A stretch of DNA of 64,000 bases from Bacteroides fragilis NCTC 9343 (GCF_000025985.1 NC_003228.3:1984001-2048000), one strand, 5' to 3'; numbered from the stretch's first letter, positions 37,693 through 47,318 are shown. Made by a program: numbers and translations. The notes: generated by a model from the letters alone, not told the origin.

Positions 37693-39754
37693 CGGGCTGG
37701 ACGTGTTCCGCCACTACCTGCCCGTGAAGTGGCGGGTGGGCAGGAACTTCCTGAACCCGCTGTACGCCGACAGCAAGGCTTCGTGCAACGTGTATTACGA
37801 CCGCCGGAGCGGTACGTACCGGATGAAGGACTTCGGCAACGGGGACTATTCGGGAGACTGTTTCTTCCTCGTGGCGAAGCTGAAAGGGCTGGACTGCCGG
37901 AACGCCGCCGACTTCGTGGAGGTGCTGCACACCATCGACCGGGAGCTGTGCCTCGGACTGGACGGGGACATCCCGACCGACGGGACAGTAGGAACCGGGG
38001 GCTGCCGGAGATTGCGGCTCGTGCCGGGCGCAAGGGGCGGCGGTGCCGGGGAAGCCGGAACGGACACGGAAGAGGCGGCTGCGCCCTTTGACCGTCCCGA
38101 ACCGAAGCCCTACCGGACGACGGAAAAGCCGTTTACGGATGCGGAGCTTGCCTACTGGGGCGCATCGGGCATCACCGTGGAGGTGCTGCGCCGCTACGGG
38201 ACGGTATCGCTCGCCGAGTACCGGGGCGAGACGAGGGAGGGCAAGGCGTTCGGCTTCAGCTCCACCCCGGCGGAACCGATGTTCGGGTACAGGGGGAAAT
38301 GGGGCGTGAAGGTCTATCGCCCGATGTCAGAGGTGCGCTTCGTCTATGGCGGGCACACGGGCGACAACTACTGCTTCGGGCTGGAGCAACTGCCCTCGAA
38401 GGGCGACCTGCTCTTCCTCACGGGCGGCGAGAAGGACGTGCTGACGCTGGCGGCGCACGGCTTCCACGCCATCTGCTTCAACTCGGAGACCTCGGTCATC
38501 CCGGCGAAGACCGTGCGCAAGCTGGTCTATCGCTTCAAGCACATCGTGCTGCTGTACGACACGGACAAGACGGGGCTGGAATGCTCGGAGAAGCACCGTG
38601 CGCAACTGGCGGAGTACGGGGTGAAACGGCTGGTGCTGCCGCTGCCGGGGACGAAGGCGGAGAAGGACGTGACGGACTACTTCAAAGCCGGGCACACGAG
38701 GGAGGAGCTGATGGGGCTGTTCCTGAAACTGCTCGACACGCTGTACGGGGACACGCTGGCGATGTTGAAATCGTGCGAGATCGACTATGACCACCCGCCC
38801 GAACAGGCGGTCGCCATCGTTACCGCCGGGGACGTGCCGTTAGGCTCGGAAGAGAACATCCTCTGCATCACGGGCGGCGAAGGGACGGGCAAGAGCAACT
38901 ACACCGCCGCACTGGTCGCCGGGGCGATCATGGAACGGGAGACGGACGCCGATCTCTTGGGGGTGCGGGTGGAACCGAACCGCAAGGGGCGTGCGGTGCT
39001 GCTCTACGACACGGAACAGAGCGAGCAACAGCTCCACAAGAACACGGGGCGGCTGCTGCGCCGTGCCGGGCGTGAGCGGATGCCGGAGTACCTGCACGTG
39101 TACTGCCTGACAGGGATGTCGAGAAGCGAGCGGTTGACCGCCATCGTGCAGAGCATGGACCGGTACCACTACCTGCACGGGGGCATCCATCTGGTCGTCA
39201 TCGACGGGGTGGCAGACCTGATCCGCTGCGCCAACGACGAGGCGGAGAGCGTGGCGCTGATTGACGAGATCTACCGGCTGGCGGGAATCTACCGCACGTG
39301 CATCGCCGCCGTGGTGCATTTCGTGCCGAACGGACTGAAGCTGCGGGGACACCTCGGCAGCGAGCTGCAACGCAAGTCCGCCGCCATCCTCTCCATCGAG
39401 AAGGACGAGAACCCGGAGGTGTCGGTGGTGAAGGCGTTGAAGGTCAGGGACGGCAGCCCGCTGGATATTCCGCTGATGCAGTTCAGATGGGACAAGCAAG
39501 CCGGGATGCCCGTCTATGTGGGCGAGAAGCCGAGGGCGGAGAAAGAGAAGCGCAAGGAGAAGGAGCTGGCGGAGATGGCACGGGAGGCGTTCGCCCGGCA
39601 GGAGAAGTACGGCTACATCGAACTGTGCGAGCTGATACAGGAGATGCTGGAAGTGAAGGAACGGACGGCGAAAGGCTACATCCGCTATATGCGGGAAAAG
39701 GAAATCATCGAAAAGGAGGGCGACTGCTATGTACACGGACAGGGAAGAGTTTGA
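37655..39754 (+). CDS. Toprim primase fused to RecA/RepA-like ATPase
   Basis: 699 residues. The N-terminus resembles a primase zinc-finger-like region without an obvious complete Cys set (SCNVYYDRRSGTYRMKDFGNGDYSGDCFFLVA). A toprim domain follows (about 252-345, with LTGGEKDVLTLAAHG and LLYDTDKTGLE). The C-terminal half is a RecA-fold ATPase with Walker A GGEGTGKSNYT (about 406-416) and Walker B HLVVIDGVADL (about 511-520). Such proteins serve plasmid-like replication of ICEs. The last ~70 residues look like a winged helix (GYIELCELIQEMLEVKERTAKGYIRYMREKEII). It overlaps the next gene by 26 bp. Confidence 0.8.
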   Translation: MVRKEEVLARTSNGLDVFRHYLPVKWRVGRNFLNPLYADSKASCNVYYDRRSGTYRMKDFGNGDYSGDCFFLVAKLKGLDCRNAADFVEVLHTIDRELCLGLDGDIPTDGTVGTGGCRRLRLVPGARGGGAGEAGTDTEEAAAPFDRPEPKPYRTTEKPFTDAELAYWGASGITVEVLRRYGTVSLAEYRGETREGKAFGFSSTPAEPMFGYRGKWGVKVYRPMSEVRFVYGGHTGDNYCFGLEQLPSKGDLLFLTGGEKDVLTLAAHGFHAICFNSETSVIPAKTVRKLVYRFKHIVLLYDTDKTGLECSEKHRAQLAEYGVKRLVLPLPGTKAEKDVTDYFKAGHTREELMGLFLKLLDTLYGDTLAMLKSCEIDYDHPPEQAVAIVTAGDVPLGSEENILCITGGEGTGKSNYTAALVAGAIMERETDADLLGVRVEPNRKGRAVLLYDTEQSEQQLHKNTGRLLRRAGRERMPEYLHVYCLTGMSRSERLTAIVQSMDRYHYLHGGIHLVVIDGVADLIRCANDEAESVALIDEIYRLAGIYRTCIAAVVHFVPNGLKLRGHLGSELQRKSAAILSIEKDENPEVSVVKALKVRDGSPLDIPLMQFRWDKQAGMPVYVGEKPRAEKEKRKEKELAEMAREAFARQEKYGYIELCELIQEMLEVKERTAKGYIRYMREKEIIEKEGDCYVHGQGRV

Positions 39755-40088
39755 GGGCTGGATGGAGCGCATCATGGAACGCTTCGACCGGACGGAGAAA
39801 TTGCTGGAAAGGGTGCTGAAGAAGAACAACACGCTCGACGGCGAGGAGGTGCTGGACAACCAAGACCTGTGCCTGCTGCTGAAGGTGGGCATCCGCACGC
39901 TGCAACGCTACCGTGCCATCGGGGTGCTGCCGTACTTCACCATCAGCGGCAAGGTGTTCTACCGCACGAAGGACGTGCACGAGTTCATCCGCACCCGTTT
40001 CGCCGACGTGGAGGAACGGGCTGCGAAACGCAAGGAGAAGGAAGCCCGGAAAGAGGAAAGGCGCAGGAAAAGGGGGCTGTTCCCGTGA
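39729..40088 (+). CDS. Helix-turn-helix DNA-binding protein (excisionase/MerR-like)
   Basis: 119 residues. A short helical N-terminus (WMERIMERFDRTEKLLERVL) precedes a winged helix (LDNQDLCLLLKVGIRTLQRYRAIGVLPYFTISGKVFYRTKDVHEFI) and a very basic tail (AAKRKEKEARKEERRRKR). It is the second excisionase-like gene flanking the primase/ATPase; the same order is common in Bacteroidales ICEs. Translation is coupled by a 26-bp overlap with the upstream gene. Confidence 0.75.
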   Translation: MYTDREEFEGWMERIMERFDRTEKLLERVLKKNNTLDGEEVLDNQDLCLLLKVGIRTLQRYRAIGVLPYFTISGKVFYRTKDVHEFIRTRFADVEERAAKRKEKEARKEERRRKRGLFP

Positions 40089-40497
40089 GAATGACATTTT
40101 TCTGACGGTGCTTTTAGTGGATGAAGCCCTGCCGGATCGTGAGATTAGGCGGGGCTATTGTTTTGTTATTCGGGAAGTTTCCGTATCTTTGCCATACGAA
40201 GACAGAAGGCGGTGCTCTCGGGCACGGTCTCTGTCGTGACATAGAAGATTCATGCCCGGCTTGGAAGCAGGCGGGGATTGATATACATATTGTACGTTCG
40301 CTGAACGTCTTGAAGTAAAAAACTGGTAATTTTTGATAAGCAAGACGAATGGCGCAATGTTCATGCTGTATGCTTATACGGCGTGGGCTTGCCTATTCTG
40401 CTTATCGGGTAATACCAGTACCTTTACTTCGGAATAGCGTGAGTTCACGCTGTTCTTTTGGGTGCGAGGCGGACATAATCCTTAAAAATACATTGAT
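40089..40497. other. Intergenic region, nothing recognised
   Basis: About 410 bp. Composition falls from GC-rich to mixed. Short ORFs on both strands have no recognisable protein features. No hairpin terminator stands out. Confidence 0.35.
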
Positions 40498-40989
40498 ATG
40501 AAACAGATTACCTTGCACGTGTACCAATCCATTGACGGTTGTCCGGTCAGATCGGACAAGTATTTCGATGCGGCGGTGGACGCCTCCGGCTGCGTGCTGA
40601 TCGACGAGGAAACCTACCTGCGCATTTACCTGAACCATCTGGGCTGGCCGCTCACGGCAAAAGAGACTTTGGTCGTGACGGACGGCTGTATTGACCTGAC
40701 GGAGAAGGAACGGGTGCGGTTTGTTACAGGGGATGCGGCAGCGGAACTGCGGGGAATAAAAGCGGACGGCGAAGGTACGGTAACGGCTTACGGAGCGGAA
40801 ACCGGGGCTTTGCTCTTGGATAACGGGCTGGCGGACGAAATCGTGGTGATAACCGTGCCGGTACTGGTCGGCGGCGGCGAGAAGGCACTGGAGTGCGGGC
40901 TGAATGATGGCAGGACGTGGGTCGTGCGGTCGAGCAAGGTATTGGAGGACGGGAAAATCCGGACGGTGTACGGAAGGGTATGCCCATGA
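40498..40989 (+). CDS. RibD C-terminal/dihydrofolate reductase-like protein
   Basis: 163 residues. The opening MKQITLHVYQSIDGCPV fits the first strand of the RibD-C/DHFR-like fold, and the end LADEIVVITVPVLVGGGEKALECG fits the conserved VPVLLGxG region of this family. The usual central NADPH-binding G-x-x-T segment appears weak. Members sit as passengers in many Bacteroidales conjugative elements; the substrate is unknown. Confidence 0.7.
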   Translation: MKQITLHVYQSIDGCPVRSDKYFDAAVDASGCVLIDEETYLRIYLNHLGWPLTAKETLVVTDGCIDLTEKERVRFVTGDAAAELRGIKADGEGTVTAYGAETGALLLDNGLADEIVVITVPVLVGGGEKALECGLNDGRTWVVRSSKVLEDGKIRTVYGRVCP

Positions 40990-41179
40990 AATGCAAAAAG
41001 CCACTGAAAAGTGGCTTGGGTCATTCAGGAAAGGATGACGGGTTATAAAAAAACGACCCGCCGATTTGAGCATTATCAAGAGGCTTGGCAGGTTCTACTG
41101 GTGCAAAGATAACGGAAATAGTTGGAATGACAAAGATATGTTGAATTTAGGTCTTACTGATGCCTAAATTTGAAGTATA

Positions 41180-41212
41180 AACAAAAGGTGCATCAATGAT
41201 GCACCTTTTGTT
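41180..41212. terminator. Bidirectional terminator-like palindrome beside the RnlAB pair
   Basis: AACAAAAGGTGCATC and GATGCACCTTTTGTT form a perfect stem with a 3-nt loop. A- and T-runs on both sides allow termination in either direction; it most likely ends the leftward rnlA-rnlB transcript. A second hairpin at 40997-41016 with a T-run on the minus strand may back it up. Confidence 0.75.
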
Positions 41213-41237
41213 CTAATATATTAATTCCTTTATAATG

Positions 41238-41624
41238 TTAAAGTACATTTGTCGGAAGAATATTAGTTCTGTCTAATTTCTTTCTAAAGAATGTTTTTTG
41301 AATAGACGATAATACGCTATGTTCAATCACATCCTTATGCAAAGTAAAGAATTTATCAGAAGCACTAATACACTCTTGTGTAGCTTTACATTTTCTCAAA
41401 GAATTATTCAATAGACTAACTCCCATGAGCTTAGTTTTGAAAAATCTATTTTTTAATCCGTTACGGTATAGAAAATCAAAATAAACTTCAGCATCGGCAA
41501 CATTATATTTTGCCAATTCTGATTGGAGAGCAGTCCAATAGTAATCCGTCATTTCCAATGACAGAACTACTACTAAAAAACTTCGTTCTCCTAAAGAGAT
41601 TATTTGATAATCTTTTGTCTTCAT
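41238..41624 (-). CDS. rnlB: RnlB-like antitoxin
   Basis: 128 residues from the ATG at 41624, 4 bp after the rnlA stop; an upstream start would overlap rnlA. The segment VYFDFLYRNGLKNRFFKTKL lines up with the LFDLLCANG...RFVTLEM region of E. coli RnlB, and length (about 123 in E. coli) agrees. RnlB neutralises the RnlA ribonuclease. Assignment rests on this resemblance plus the strongly RnlA-like neighbour. The AT-rich composition differs from the element backbone, indicating separate acquisition. Confidence 0.65.
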   Translation of the reverse strand: MKTKDYQIISLGERSFLVVVLSLEMTDYYWTALQSELAKYNVADAEVYFDFLYRNGLKNRFFKTKLMGVSLLNNSLRKCKATQECISASDKFFTLHKDVIEHSVLSSIQKTFFRKKLDRTNILPTNVL

Positions 41625-41628
41625 TTCT

Positions 41629-42678
41629 TTACCAATTAGTACATAAGTCATTTATAATAACAAGTCCATCCTTTATTATGTTCACCGCTTCATCATAATA
41701 TAAGGTTCTGCTTGTTTCTAAGTTCCTGCGATCAATATGGAAAGTTGTATGCCGATTCTTGTTATAAAAGTCATACGCCTTTTCCAATGCTCTTTTTAAC
41801 GAGGGATTACCATTGTAAGTTCCCACATTCTCCAAAAAATGGTAGTTTCCATCTTTACCTCTCTCAAAATATGTACCATAATCTTTAAAATCCGGTGCGT
41901 CTTCCAAGAGTCTTTTGCTAATCAAGCCATCCAAAGCCTTCATTATACCGAATGTATAACACCCGTAATCATCAACCACAACACCGGAGTTAGCAAGAGC
42001 AATAGATGTTTTCAGAAAATCTTCAAGAATACTTCCTTCAATGTTTTCAGTTTTCGTGAAATGCTTATTCAAATCTTTTTCTATCACACATCCTACTAAA
42101 GGTTGAATAGCCAAGAAGTCTTCCATTACTTCGGTTGGAACAGAAGATATTGTCTCCATTATTTCTGTAATAAGCTCAATATAAAAAGCTGTTACAGCTC
42201 CCTGTAAAAATAAAGTCCCATTATTATAAAAAATAATAGATACCTTGGCATCATATTTCCCCTTTAAATGATATTGGTTCCTGATAGCAGGATTGTTATC
42301 TGTATTGACCGTAGTTATTTCGATTTCATCACTTTCCGATAATACATCTATAAAAGCATCAAAATCTTCTTCACTTATTCCTTTTGCCGTAAAGCTTTTC
42401 TTATCAGGGCAAGGAATTGAAGTATTTTGAAGGATAACGTTCCAACATTCTTCACATATTCCTTTTAAATGTGCTTTTCCTTGCGTACTATAAGAAACTT
42501 GCCCGCCATTAATAAAACAGTTTAAGATACCAGTTTCCTTATTATGAGTTATTGCTATTTTTTTTAATTTACCTTCTTGGCAATCTGTTATTTTGATTGA
42601 ATATGAAGGTTTTGTCGCTATAAAATCAATAGCAACCTGATCTATGTTTTCAACAGATAATGAGTGCTTTTTAGCCAT
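41629..42678 (-). CDS. rnlA: RnlA-like ribonuclease toxin
   Basis: 349 residues (E. coli RnlA 357). The C-terminal region matches RnlA/LsoA: YGTYFER, ALEKAYDFYNKNRHTTFHID, then AVNIIKDGLVIINDLC, including the HEPN-type Arg and His in RHTTFH (compare RHSLFH in E. coli). The middle has a repeated TBP-like fold seen in RnlA (weakly visible). RnlA degrades mRNA when phage infection shuts off host transcription and RnlB is lost, so the pair serves as an anti-phage abortive system and stabiliser of the element. The toxin gene precedes the antitoxin gene, as in E. coli. Confidence 0.75.
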   Translation of the reverse strand: MAKKHSLSVENIDQVAIDFIATKPSYSIKITDCQEGKLKKIAITHNKETGILNCFINGGQVSYSTQGKAHLKGICEECWNVILQNTSIPCPDKKSFTAKGISEEDFDAFIDVLSESDEIEITTVNTDNNPAIRNQYHLKGKYDAKVSIIFYNNGTLFLQGAVTAFYIELITEIMETISSVPTEVMEDFLAIQPLVGCVIEKDLNKHFTKTENIEGSILEDFLKTSIALANSGVVVDDYGCYTFGIMKALDGLISKRLLEDAPDFKDYGTYFERGKDGNYHFLENVGTYNGNPSLKRALEKAYDFYNKNRHTTFHIDRRNLETSRTLYYDEAVNIIKDGLVIINDLCTNW

Positions 42679-42910
42679 TGTCGTCCTATTTTCGGGTACA
42701 AAAATACAATATTTTTCGAATATATGTCCACAAATTCAAGCATTTAACCCTTTTTGAGCTGTAAAAAGGCTGTTTAAAGGGAAATGGAACGCTTCATATT
42801 ATGAACAGAATAGGTTCGAAATCCTTTCGAGTATTTGCCAGTCGGTTATGGGAAAGACAAATCCGCCTTCTTATATAATCGGCTGGCAAAGATAGTGAAT
42901 ATTGCCGGGA

Positions 42911-43387
42911 TTACGGGTACAAGACCTTGAAATCCCGTGGGCTGCCGCTGTCTGTCAAGCCGTCCTGCCGGAGCCGCCGGAGGGTCTCGGCTGCCGATCC
43001 GCTGCCGAAGTTGCGGACACAGTACAGGCGGGAGAAGCGGAAGCGGCGGAGGTGGACGAGCAGGTGCTCCACGGTGAAGACGCCCAGCTCCCGGCACGCC
43101 CGGACGATGCGCTGCGACAAGCCGAAGGTGTCGAGTGGGGTGTCGAGCAGGCGGCGGAGCCTGCCCGGTCTGCCGGGCTTGCCCCGCTGTTGCGCCACAT
43201 CCTCGTAGATGGTGGCGACCCGGTTGCGGCTGAACAGGGCGGCAAGGGATGCGCCGTCGATCATCAGGATGCCGTCGAAACGGGCGTAGGCGATGTGGTT
43301 GCCGTTCATCCAGAGGGTGATGCGCAGCTCGTCCGTGCCGCAGAGCCGGGCGGCTTCCGCCACGGTGATCCAACCGATGCCGTTCAT
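42911..43387 (-). CDS. HTH protein with RNA polymerase alpha-CTD-like domain
   Basis: 158 residues. The N-terminus looks like a helix-turn-helix or DNA-recognition module (GWITVAEAARLCGTDELRITLWMNGNHI). The C-terminal half carries a helix-hairpin-helix pattern very like the RNA polymerase alpha C-terminal domain: LDTPLDTFGLSQRIVRACRELGVFTVEHLLVHL and YCVRNFGSGSAAETLRRL (compare alpha-CTD ...LELSVRSxNCLKxAxIxTVxxL... RNxGxKSLxEI). Such a fusion could recruit or compete for transcription factors. It overlaps the topB stop by 4 bp (ATGA), so it is translated right behind topB. Confidence 0.6.
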   Translation of the reverse strand: MNGIGWITVAEAARLCGTDELRITLWMNGNHIAYARFDGILMIDGASLAALFSRNRVATIYEDVAQQRGKPGRPGRLRRLLDTPLDTFGLSQRIVRACRELGVFTVEHLLVHLRRFRFSRLYCVRNFGSGSAAETLRRLRQDGLTDSGSPRDFKVLYP

Positions 43388-45486
43388 CGCCTGCGCTCCT
43401 TTCCTTTGGGCTTGTCCGTGCGGGGCGGGAACCCGTACACGATGCGGAAGTCCTTGTCGAAGGTGAGGTACGCATCGAAGGGCTTACCCTCCCTGCTCCT
43501 GAATCCTTTGATAAGGGATGTTTTGCCTTTGGTTACAAGGTCGGCAATCTGGCTGTCGGTGAGCTGCTTCTCCCCCTTGCCACGGAAGACGGTAAGCCCA
43601 CAATCGACGTTGCTGCACTTGGCGACCTTCGGGTAAAGGAGGATGCGACCGGAACGGCATTTGGGGCACGGGATATGTCCGCCGTCCGCCACCGATACCT
43701 GCACTTGCAGGAGTTCTTCGGTAATCTGGGCGGCATAGACCTCGATGCCCTTGCGGAAGGTGTCGGGATTCATCTCCCCGCTCTCGATCTTGGCAAGGGC
43801 GGTCTCCCACTGCCCGGTCATCTCGACATCGGCGATGCGCTTGTCCTTCACTATCTGGTACACGGCAAGCCCCTTGTCGGTCGGCACGAGGCTCTTCTTC
43901 TCCCGGCGCACGTAGTCACGGGCAAAGAGGGTCTCGATGATGGAGGCACGGGTGGCGGGCGTGCCGATACCGTTCCCTTTCAGGCTGTCCCGAAGCTCGT
44001 CGTCCCGCAACTCCCTGCCGCAATGCTCCATCGCCGAAAGGAGGCTGCTCTCGGTGTGCAGGGGACGGGGCTTGGTCTGTTTCTCCACGCACTCCGCCGA
44101 TTGCAGGAGGAAAGCCTCGCCGGGCTGCAAGGGCGGCAAAGCGGCTGTTCCCTCGTCGTCCTCGTCCCGCTCGTTCCGCACGGCACGCCATCCGGCGGAC
44201 CTGACGACCGTCCCCTTGGCGGTGAACACGCTGTTCCCCGCCGTGAAAGAGACGGTGGTAACGTCCTTGAGGCAACGGGCGGAGAAGGCTTCGAGCAGGC
44301 GGGCGGCTACCATGTCGTACACCGTGCGCTCGTCGGCGGACAGCTCGCCGGGCAGACACTCGGTGATGATGAGCGCATGGTGGTCGGTAACTTTCCCCGC
44401 ATCCACGCTGCGGCGGTTGAGCGAAGCCCCTTTCAGGGCGGCGGCATGGGTGGAGAAAGCCGGGTACCGCTCCAGCAGGGCGATGCGGTCGGGTATCTCG
44501 TCGAACACATCCTCCGAGAGGTAGCGGGAGCCGGTACGGGGGTAGCTCAACACCTTCTTCTCGTAAAGCGACTGGGCGACGGAGAGGGTCTTGTCCGCCG
44601 AGAAGCCGTACCTGCCGTTCGCCTCTTTCTGCAAGGCGGTCAGGTCGTAGAGCAAGGGAGGCTCTTGGCTCACCTCCCTGCGCTGCACGTCGGCAACCTG
44701 CACCGTCCCCGTTGCGGTTACAGCGGCGAGGGCGGCGTTTGCCGCCGGAAGGGTTTCGTAACGCAATTCAGAGATGGCGGCGAAAGGCGTGCCGTCCTTT
44801 TCCGCCGTGATCTTCAGCCGGAAATAGGTCTGCGGGGTGAAATCCCTGTTCTCCAGATAACGGGAGCAGATCATCATCAAGGTGGGCGTCTGCACCCGTC
44901 CAAGGGAGTAGATGCCCTGCCCGGCGGCGATGCTGAGAGCTTGGGTGGCATTCAGCCCAATCTCCCAGTCGGCGATGGCACGGGCTTCGGCGGCACGGTA
45001 GAGGTTGTCGTAGTCGCTACCGGGTCTGAGGTTGTCCAGCCCCTCCCGGATGGCACGGTCGGTCAGCGAGGAGATCCAGAGGCGCAGGCAGGGCTTGCGG
45101 CAGCCAAGGTAATTGTAGATGTACCGATGAATGGCTTCGCCCTCACGCCCGGCATCGGTCGCCACGACGATACGGTCGGAACGGTCGAAAACCTCCTTGA
45201 TGACCTTCAACTGTTTGAGCACGCCGAGGTCGGGCTTGTACTCCTTGCCCTCCCGTATCTGGCGGGGGATGTACTTGAACTCCTGCGGCAGAATGGGCAG
45301 GTTCTCACGCCGGAAGCCCGTGTAGCCGTATGCTTCGGGCATGGCGAGCTGGACGAGATGGCCGAACGCCCAGGTAACGAGGTAGCCGTTACCTGAGAGG
45401 TAGCCATCGTGCCGCTCCCGGACATTCAACACGTTTGCTATATCCTTCGCTACGGAAGGCTTTTCAGCGATGACTGCTGTAATCAT
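43384..45486 (-). CDS. topB: DNA topoisomerase III
   Basis: 700 residues from the ATG encoding MITAVIAEKPSVAKDIA; an upstream in-frame ATG would add 23 unlikely residues. Type IA features are the toprim Glu in AEKPSVA, the acidic motif DAGREGE (residues about 111-117), the catalytic tyrosine in SYPRTGSRYLS (Tyr315) and a C-terminal zinc ribbon (PCPKCRSGRILLYP...CSNVDCG). Topoisomerase III is a standard component of Bacteroidales ICEs, where it supports excision or transfer. It is followed by the overlapping alpha-CTD-like gene and preceded 90 bp upstream by the DUF3945 gene. Confidence 0.93.
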   Translation of the reverse strand: MITAVIAEKPSVAKDIANVLNVRERHDGYLSGNGYLVTWAFGHLVQLAMPEAYGYTGFRRENLPILPQEFKYIPRQIREGKEYKPDLGVLKQLKVIKEVFDRSDRIVVATDAGREGEAIHRYIYNYLGCRKPCLRLWISSLTDRAIREGLDNLRPGSDYDNLYRAAEARAIADWEIGLNATQALSIAAGQGIYSLGRVQTPTLMMICSRYLENRDFTPQTYFRLKITAEKDGTPFAAISELRYETLPAANAALAAVTATGTVQVADVQRREVSQEPPLLYDLTALQKEANGRYGFSADKTLSVAQSLYEKKVLSYPRTGSRYLSEDVFDEIPDRIALLERYPAFSTHAAALKGASLNRRSVDAGKVTDHHALIITECLPGELSADERTVYDMVAARLLEAFSARCLKDVTTVSFTAGNSVFTAKGTVVRSAGWRAVRNERDEDDEGTAALPPLQPGEAFLLQSAECVEKQTKPRPLHTESSLLSAMEHCGRELRDDELRDSLKGNGIGTPATRASIIETLFARDYVRREKKSLVPTDKGLAVYQIVKDKRIADVEMTGQWETALAKIESGEMNPDTFRKGIEVYAAQITEELLQVQVSVADGGHIPCPKCRSGRILLYPKVAKCSNVDCGLTVFRGKGEKQLTDSQIADLVTKGKTSLIKGFRSREGKPFDAYLTFDKDFRIVYGFPPRTDKPKGKERRR

Positions 45487-45575
45487 ATTTCTTTGATTTT
45501 TAACGGTTTGACAAAAGTTATCCCGTCCGAGCGACGGGATAACCGGGTAATTCATTTACAGAATGGCGGGGGAAA

Positions 45576-47096
45576 TCATCGGCGGACACCCCGGCTGCGC
45601 TTGGGCTTGTCGGGCTGCTCCTGCTTCTGTTCCTGTTTCCGGTCCTCTTTCTGCTCCTGCCTGCGCTCCTGCTGCTGTTTCTGCTCCCCGGTGGGTCGCT
45701 GCTGTGCGGATTGCAGGGCTTCTTTCAGGTTACGGGTCGCCTCGACGGTCTTGCCCTCGGAATTGACCGCCACCTGCACCTCGTTCTCCACGGCGGGCTT
45801 GACACGCCCCTCTTCGAGCGCCGCCTTGTAGTCCTTAGGGAACATGAAGGCGGGCTTCTCGCCGGGCTTCCATGTGATGTAGCCTTGGTAGGCTTTTCCT
45901 TTCTTGTCCACCAAGCCGGAAACCTTGACCGTTCCCCCGGCTTCGAGTTCGAGGCGGGACTTCTCGGTAAGCTCCTGCTTGCGGAAGGTCTTCGGCACCT
46001 CCTGATTGGCGGTCTGTTTCAGGTTCGCCTTGTACGCATCCATCGCCAGCCTGCCCCGGTCGCCGAAAAGAAATTCGATCTGCATCTTGGCTGCGCTGAA
46101 CTGCACGGGAGCCGGGTAGAGTTTGGGCTGCTCCCCCTCCTTGGCTCTGGAAAGGAACTGGCAGACCACCGCCTCGCCCTGTTTGAGCCGGGCTATCTCG
46201 TCCGGGGTGAAGGTATGCCCGTTCTTCTCCGCCGGGATATTGACCTTGGAGAGCGGGAAGGCGACCAGCTCGTTGGTCTTGAGGTTGCGGCTGACAAGGG
46301 CTTCGACCTGCTCGCCCGCCCGGTTGGTGACAGTCGCCGGGTGTCCCATGTTGCCCGTCTGCCGGAGCACCTGCTTGTCGGAGTCGGTGATGTCGTAGCC
46401 GAAGAACTGCTTCTGCATCTTCTCCGGGTCGAGGATGCCGTGGCTGCACACGGTCAGCCTGCCGTCCGTGCCGGGCTTGAGCGAGAGCTGGCTGTCGTTG
46501 CTGTGCGAGATGCCGTCGAAGTGGAAATGCACCCGGACGGTCTTGTCAGTCTGGAAGCCCCGTAGCATCTGGTCGAGCATCCCGTTGCCCTCGATCTGCT
46601 CCCGCTGCACGCCGAGGGCGGCGAGGCTGTTCCAGTCGATGTCCTCCGGGCGGTACTTGTACTGCGGGTTCTGTTCGGTCTGCCCGGCGGACTGCTGCGG
46701 CGCACCCTCCGGCTGTTGCTGCTGCCCGGCTTGGGTCTGCTGCTGCGCCTGCACGGGCGGCTGCACCTCGTACTGCGCAACGAGCGGCTCGCCCGTCTTG
46801 ACGGACTGGCTCTCCCGTTGCCGGAAATCGGCGGCTACCCGCTGCACCTCCTCTTCCGGCACACGGAAGAAGTGGAAGCGGGTCGGGTCTTTCAACTGGT
46901 TCCAGAGGTTGGAAAAGAAATTCGAAAACATATCGCCGTGGCGATCCACCCGCAGGAGGTCGTTGTTGTCCTCCAAGGGATTCTTGGTCTGTAACTCGCC
47001 GTCCTTTACTCCGCTGACGGCTTGGAGCGTGCCTTTCTCGTCCATGACGAGCAGGATGTCCATCAACTGCTGGCTGCTGTCCGGTCGTTCGTCCAT
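45576..47096 (-). CDS. DUF4099/DUF3945 protein of conjugative elements
   Basis: 506 residues. An N-terminal domain (MDILLVMDEKGTLQAVSG) is followed by a Q/P-rich linker (about 110-145), the DUF4099-like part (DIDWNSLAALGVQREQIEGNGMLDQML) and DUF3945-like repeats (ITDSDKQVLRQTGNMGHPATVTNRAGEQVEALVSRNLKTNEL). The C-terminus is a low-complexity K/Q/E/R tail. The protein family is confined to mobile elements of Bacteroidetes, next to topB, with no established role. It is divergent from the recombinase gene, which begins about 280 bp away. Confidence 0.75.
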   Translation of the reverse strand: MDERPDSSQQLMDILLVMDEKGTLQAVSGVKDGELQTKNPLEDNNDLLRVDRHGDMFSNFFSNLWNQLKDPTRFHFFRVPEEEVQRVAADFRQRESQSVKTGEPLVAQYEVQPPVQAQQQTQAGQQQQPEGAPQQSAGQTEQNPQYKYRPEDIDWNSLAALGVQREQIEGNGMLDQMLRGFQTDKTVRVHFHFDGISHSNDSQLSLKPGTDGRLTVCSHGILDPEKMQKQFFGYDITDSDKQVLRQTGNMGHPATVTNRAGEQVEALVSRNLKTNELVAFPLSKVNIPAEKNGHTFTPDEIARLKQGEAVVCQFLSRAKEGEQPKLYPAPVQFSAAKMQIEFLFGDRGRLAMDAYKANLKQTANQEVPKTFRKQELTEKSRLELEAGGTVKVSGLVDKKGKAYQGYITWKPGEKPAFMFPKDYKAALEEGRVKPAVENEVQVAVNSEGKTVEATRNLKEALQSAQQRPTGEQKQQQERRQEQKEDRKQEQKQEQPDKPKRSRGVRR

Positions 47097-47318
47097 AATC
47101 TAATGTTTTTAAATGGTGAATACTATTGGTTCTCAAACGAAACCGGGCGTAAATATAGAGGGAGAAACACGGGGAACGTGCAACTCCGGGGCGGGCTGTC
47201 CGCACTTGTCGTCCGGTTCGCAGGTTTGTCGCAGCCCTTTCCTGTGAAAAATACCAAAAAATCATGCCCCGCACGCATTTTTCTCCTCCGGGAAACGGCG
47301 ATAATTCGTTGTTTTCTC

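Noticed and set aside
43675..45396. 573-codon + strand ORF antisense to topB
   Set aside because: A shadow frame of a GC-rich gene; topB has full motifs on the other strand. Similar shadows at 38327-39898, 45711-46565 and 47416-48426 were dropped for the same reason.
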